A DNA stretch of 8,344 nt from Phycisphaerae bacterium (GTDB lineage Bacteria; Planctomycetota; Phycisphaerae; Phycisphaerales; SM1A02): positions 1-8,344 of the forward strand of contig JABJDN010000097.1 in assembly GCA_018665385.1 (NCBI GenBank), in the 5' to 3' direction. The notes under the pieces are model-generated. The model was not told where the DNA came from. It searched no databases and was given only the letters and a program-made list of their open reading frames with translations. This document shows positions 6,030 through 8,344 of the stretch, one piece after another (within the stretch, counting starts at the first letter, position 1; each line of letters opens with the position of its first letter). Both the position numbers and the translations under genes were made by a program.

Positions 6030-7490
6030 TTACCGTAAAGGCAATGAGACTACCTTCTCAAGTTCAGTAGTAGGGCGGGCTATCATGTCGTACCCGTCAC
6101 TGTCTACGATTGTGCAGGGAATTACCGCCCCGATGGTTTGTTTTGTTTCTGCCATTAGAATTGTGCAGGCATCCACATCTGGCGCTTGTTGCTTGGTTCG
6201 GCATTGGTACAGGTGGATTTCGCCTTCGCCTGTCTCGCCTAGATATGCGTCGATAAGAACATCATGTTTGATGCCATCACCAGCTGCTTTACTTGCTTTT
6301 GCGAATGCAATTTCTTGTTGCAATAACATGAGTTCTTCTTCGCGTAATTGCTTGGTTTCATCTGGAACGCGTAAATTTTCGTCAAGTTCCATAGTGCCAG
6401 CAACAGTACCTGCTTCTTTTGAATATTGGAATACGCCCATGGCTTCGAATTGGTGATGACCAATAAAATCTAGAAGTGCAGTATGGTCTTCTTCTGTTTC
6501 GCCCGGGAAACCCGTGATCATAGTTGTACGAATGCCAACGCCAGGAATTTTCTCGCGAAGTCTATCGAGCAGAGAAGACTGTACATCGGCAGTTACATTC
6601 CGTCGCATTGCGGAAAGCATGTTGTCGCTTGCATGTTGCAAGGGGATATCAATATATGGAAGAACGTGCGGTAACTTTGCCATAGCTTCAATCATTTCAT
6701 CTGTGAAGTATGTCGGATATGCGTACATCAAACGTATCCATCCACCACCCGTTGCAGCGACAGCGTTGTTTAATGCTGTAAGCAAACCGACTAGTCCTTC
6801 TTCGTACCCAATATCTGTACCGAAACTTGTTGTATCTTGCCCGATTAAATTCAATTCAAAAACGCCTGAAGTGAGTAATTTTTTTGCTTCTTCTACAATC
6901 GTCTCAACTGGCTTTGAGCGCATTTTGCCACGAATAGATGGGATAGTGCAGAAGGAGCAGTTTTGATTGCACCCTTCGCTGATGCGCAGGTACGCCCAAT
7001 GTCTAGGTGTTAGTTGCAGACGGTTACTGTCGTCTTCAAAGTAACCGCTTGCTTTGTTAAGGCCACGTGCTCGTGCGGCAAGCACTGCGTTCGCTTCAAT
7101 CCATTGTGGTTTCTTTTCAGCTTCTGGTGTGTCTTGCAGGGCGTCAACAATATGGTCGCGGTCAAACACTCCAATCATTGCGTCGATGCCAGGACACCAC
7201 TCAAGCATGGTTGCTCTATGCCGTTGCACAAGGCACCCTGCAGCAACAACACGTTGCACGTTCCCGGTTTCCTTCCGTGCAACAGCTTCGTTGATAACAT
7301 CAACAGATTCGGTTTTTGATGCTTCTAAAAATCCACATGTGTTAATGATGATTGCATCTGCTTCATCGTGATCTGCAACTATGTCGTAGCCAGCATCCAT
7401 AAGAGTAGCTAGCATTTGCTCGCTATCAACTAAGTTCTTAGGGCAGCCAAGGCTGACGAACCCGATAGTATGGATAGAATCTTTTTCCAT
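6030..7490 (-). CDS. rimO: Ribosomal protein S12 methylthiotransferase RimO
   Basis: RimO is a radical-SAM enzyme with two iron-sulfur clusters that methylthiolates a conserved Asp of ribosomal protein S12. The 486-residue product has the N-terminal methylthiotransferase domain with cluster cysteines Cys16 (SLGCPKN), Cys52 (NTCGF) and Cys86 (AAGCL). The radical-SAM motif is CNQNCSFC (Cys174, Cys178, Cys181), followed by IPSIRGKMRS. The C-terminal TRAM domain covers roughly 400-480. SLGCPKNLVDSE and LTPRHWAYLRISEGC favour RimO over the tRNA enzyme MiaB. It is longer than the roughly 440 residues of E. coli RimO; part of the excess is a linker at about 119-160. The ATG at 7490 lies 12 nt after the nadD stop, with no clear Shine-Dalgarno. 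Its neighbour lepA also acts on the ribosome. Confidence 0.96.
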   Translation of the reverse strand: MEKDSIHTIGFVSLGCPKNLVDSEQMLATLMDAGYDIVADHDEADAIIINTCGFLEASKTESVDVINEAVARKETGNVQRVVAAGCLVQRHRATMLEWCPGIDAMIGVFDRDHIVDALQDTPEAEKKPQWIEANAVLAARARGLNKASGYFEDDSNRLQLTPRHWAYLRISEGCNQNCSFCTIPSIRGKMRSKPVETIVEEAKKLLTSGVFELNLIGQDTTSFGTDIGYEEGLVGLLTALNNAVAATGGGWIRLMYAYPTYFTDEMIEAMAKLPHVLPYIDIPLQHASDNMLSAMRRNVTADVQSSLLDRLREKIPGVGIRTTMITGFPGETEEDHTALLDFIGHHQFEAMGVFQYSKEAGTVAGTMELDENLRVPDETKQLREEELMLLQQEIAFAKASKAAGDGIKHDVLIDAYLGETGEGEIHLYQCRTKQQAPDVDACTILMAETKQTIGAVIPCTIVDSDGYDMIARPTTELEKVVSLPLR

Positions 7491-7502
7491 GAGCCCAGTA
7501 TT

Positions 7503-8051
7503 TTACAGGTACAAGTTGTGTTCTGCTATGTATTTCGCAACCTCGGGATGCAAAAAGGCGTTGGGGTCGTTCCTAGAGGCTATGCACTCCCTAATTTCAG
7601 TGGAAGCACAGGTCAGCGGTGCTATTGGCAACGTATGTTCTACTGGAGAGTTGTAGCCAACCCTTGGCATGATTGCGGGTTTTGCAAGGCGAGTGATGTC
7701 CTCCCAACGGTGCCATCGCTCAAATTGTTCCCATTGATCCGCGCCGATAAGCAAACGAATAGAGTTGTACGTGCCAAGCAAGGCTTCAATTGAATCAATT
7801 GTGAAACTCGTTCCTTCACGTTCGATTTCCATTTCTGAAATTTCAGCCCACTCGAGCCCTTGTACTGCGAGGTTGAGCATCGCAATTCTATGGCTTGAGG
7901 CGGTTGGAATTCGGTCCTTAAGCGGAGATTGAAATGCAGGCACGAACACCACCTTATCGAATGAGAGAAAATCCATCGCCTCTTTTGGTACGCGGACATG
8001 CCCAAGGTGTGGCGGGTCAAACGAACCTCCGTATATAAGTACGTTGCACAT
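7503..8051 (-). CDS. nadD: Nicotinate-nucleotide adenylyltransferase
   Basis: NadD adenylates nicotinate mononucleotide with ATP to give deamido-NAD, the penultimate step of NAD synthesis. The 182-residue product shows the nucleotidyltransferase signature GGSFDPPHLGH at 8-18 (His15 and His18 of HxGH), FVPAFQSPLK (36-45), SFTIDSIEAL (82-91), LIGADQWEQFERW (101-113) and STEIR (150-154), a variant of the usual ISSTxIR. It ends with the HPEVAKYIAEHNLY pattern of family C-termini. The frame stays open upstream into panC, but I chose ATG 8051 because it directly precedes the conserved first strand (VLIYGGSFDP). It also sits one nucleotide after the panC stop, with GAGGG at a sensible distance. rimO follows 12 nt on; rsfS, a frequent nadD neighbour, is not here. 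Confidence 0.95.
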   Translation of the reverse strand: MCNVLIYGGSFDPPHLGHVRVPKEAMDFLSFDKVVFVPAFQSPLKDRIPTASSHRIAMLNLAVQGLEWAEISEMEIEREGTSFTIDSIEALLGTYNSIRLLIGADQWEQFERWHRWEDITRLAKPAIMPRVGYNSPVEHTLPIAPLTCASTEIRECIASRNDPNAFLHPEVAKYIAEHNLYL

Positions 8052-8052
8052 G

Positions 8053-8344
8053 CTATTGCACCCTCGCGTTATCAATAAGACGTGTAGTGCCCAGTGTTGC
8101 AGCGACCAGTGCCCGTGTTGGTTTGCCATCGATTGGTGCACGCAGGGTTGCTTCGTCTCTGATGACGGCGTACTCAATGTCAAGATTATGTGTATGCAAA
8201 ACTTGTTGCATTTCCTGTTCACTTTGGCATGCGATTGCTTCTTTGATACCGAGCGCCCGGGCGCGTTCTTCTTCTGAAAGAAAAATATTTCTACTGCTCA
8301 TAGCAAGCCCATCGTTGTCTCGAATAATATCTGCACCAATAATG
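8053..8344 (-). CDS. panC: Pantoate--beta-alanine ligase, C-terminal part (5' end outside window)
   Basis: PanC condenses pantoate and beta-alanine with ATP to make pantothenate, the precursor of coenzyme A. Only the last 97 codons are inside the window; the gene enters from the right edge, so the N-terminal HIGH-type nucleotide-binding region is not seen. The partial frame opens with IIRDNDGLAMSSRN and continues IFLSEEERARA, the highly conserved PanC block that contacts ATP. It ends with AATLGTTRLIDN, the typical C-terminal strand and tail. The internal ATG at 8301 is the Met of the LAMSSRN motif and not a start. The TAG at 8053-8055 is separated by one base from the nadD ATG, so the two are almost certainly cotranscribed and probably translationally coupled. 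Confidence 0.93.
   Translation of the reverse strand, partial: IIGADIIRDNDGLAMSSRNIFLSEEERARALGIKEAIACQSEQEMQQVLHTHNLDIEYAVIRDEATLRAPIDGKPTRALVAATLGTTRLIDNARVQ
8061..8065 (-). promoter_or_regulatory. Ribosome binding site of nadD, inside the end of panC
   Basis: GAGGG on the minus strand lies 9 nt before the nadD ATG at 8051, within the last panC codons. It is the best Shine-Dalgarno-like sequence at any start in this window and supports choosing that ATG over in-frame codons further upstream. Confidence 0.55.

Noticed and set aside
8052..8222. N-terminal extension of nadD by in-frame upstream ATG codons
   Set aside because: The extension is read from panC codons in another frame, has no family match, and would place extra residues before the conserved first strand of the nucleotide-binding fold.
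1..8344. CRISPR array, insertion sequence, tRNA/rRNA, toxin-antitoxin or defence genes
   Set aside because: No direct-repeat arrays, transposase motifs or cloverleaf-like sequences were seen; nearly every base is in a recognised housekeeping gene.

Overview
The window is a gene-dense piece of a chromosome from a Gram-negative-type (diderm) bacterium. It has nine protein genes, seven complete and two cut by the window edges. An lpxA gene (lipid A synthesis) and an OmpH/Skp-like periplasmic protein argue for an outer membrane. Base composition looks moderate, somewhat below 50% G+C. Shine-Dalgarno sequences are weak or absent before most starts. The FtsK N-terminus, with its PSHxVxxHN-type segment, and the overall gene set remind me of Planctomycetota (Phycisphaerae-like lineages). 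That placement is an impression from recall and was not tested.

Layout, right to left on the minus strand: panC (3' part only), nadD, rimO, lepA and an ompH/skp-like gene form one tight run with gaps of 1, 12, 12 and 5 nt. This is very probably one operon. It ends in a strong candidate intrinsic terminator at 3437-3469: a perfect 10-bp stem followed by eight U residues. The terminator lies inside the coding sequence of the convergent lipB gene. lipB (plus strand) overlaps the end of the ompH-like gene by 44 nt. On its other side lipB is divergent from lpxA, with only 27 bp between start codons. lpxA, a WalJ/YycJ-type metallo-beta-lactamase-fold gene and ftsK then run leftwards on the minus strand. 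lpxA and the hydrolase gene overlap by 8 nt. A 98-nt spacer with a bulged hairpin and repeated TTGCGA words precedes ftsK, whose 3' part lies outside the window.

Functionally these are housekeeping genes. PanC (pantothenate/CoA), NadD (NAD) and LipB (lipoate) make cofactors. RimO modifies ribosomal protein S12 and LepA (EF4) acts on the ribosome. LpxA and the OmpH-like protein serve the outer membrane, and FtsK serves division and chromosome segregation. I found no mobile element, CRISPR array, tRNA/rRNA, defence system or biosynthetic cluster, and no clearly new multi-gene system. The points most worth a second look are the terminator buried antisense in lipB, the HxDxDH variant metal motif of the hydrolase, and the placement of an ompH-like gene directly after lepA.
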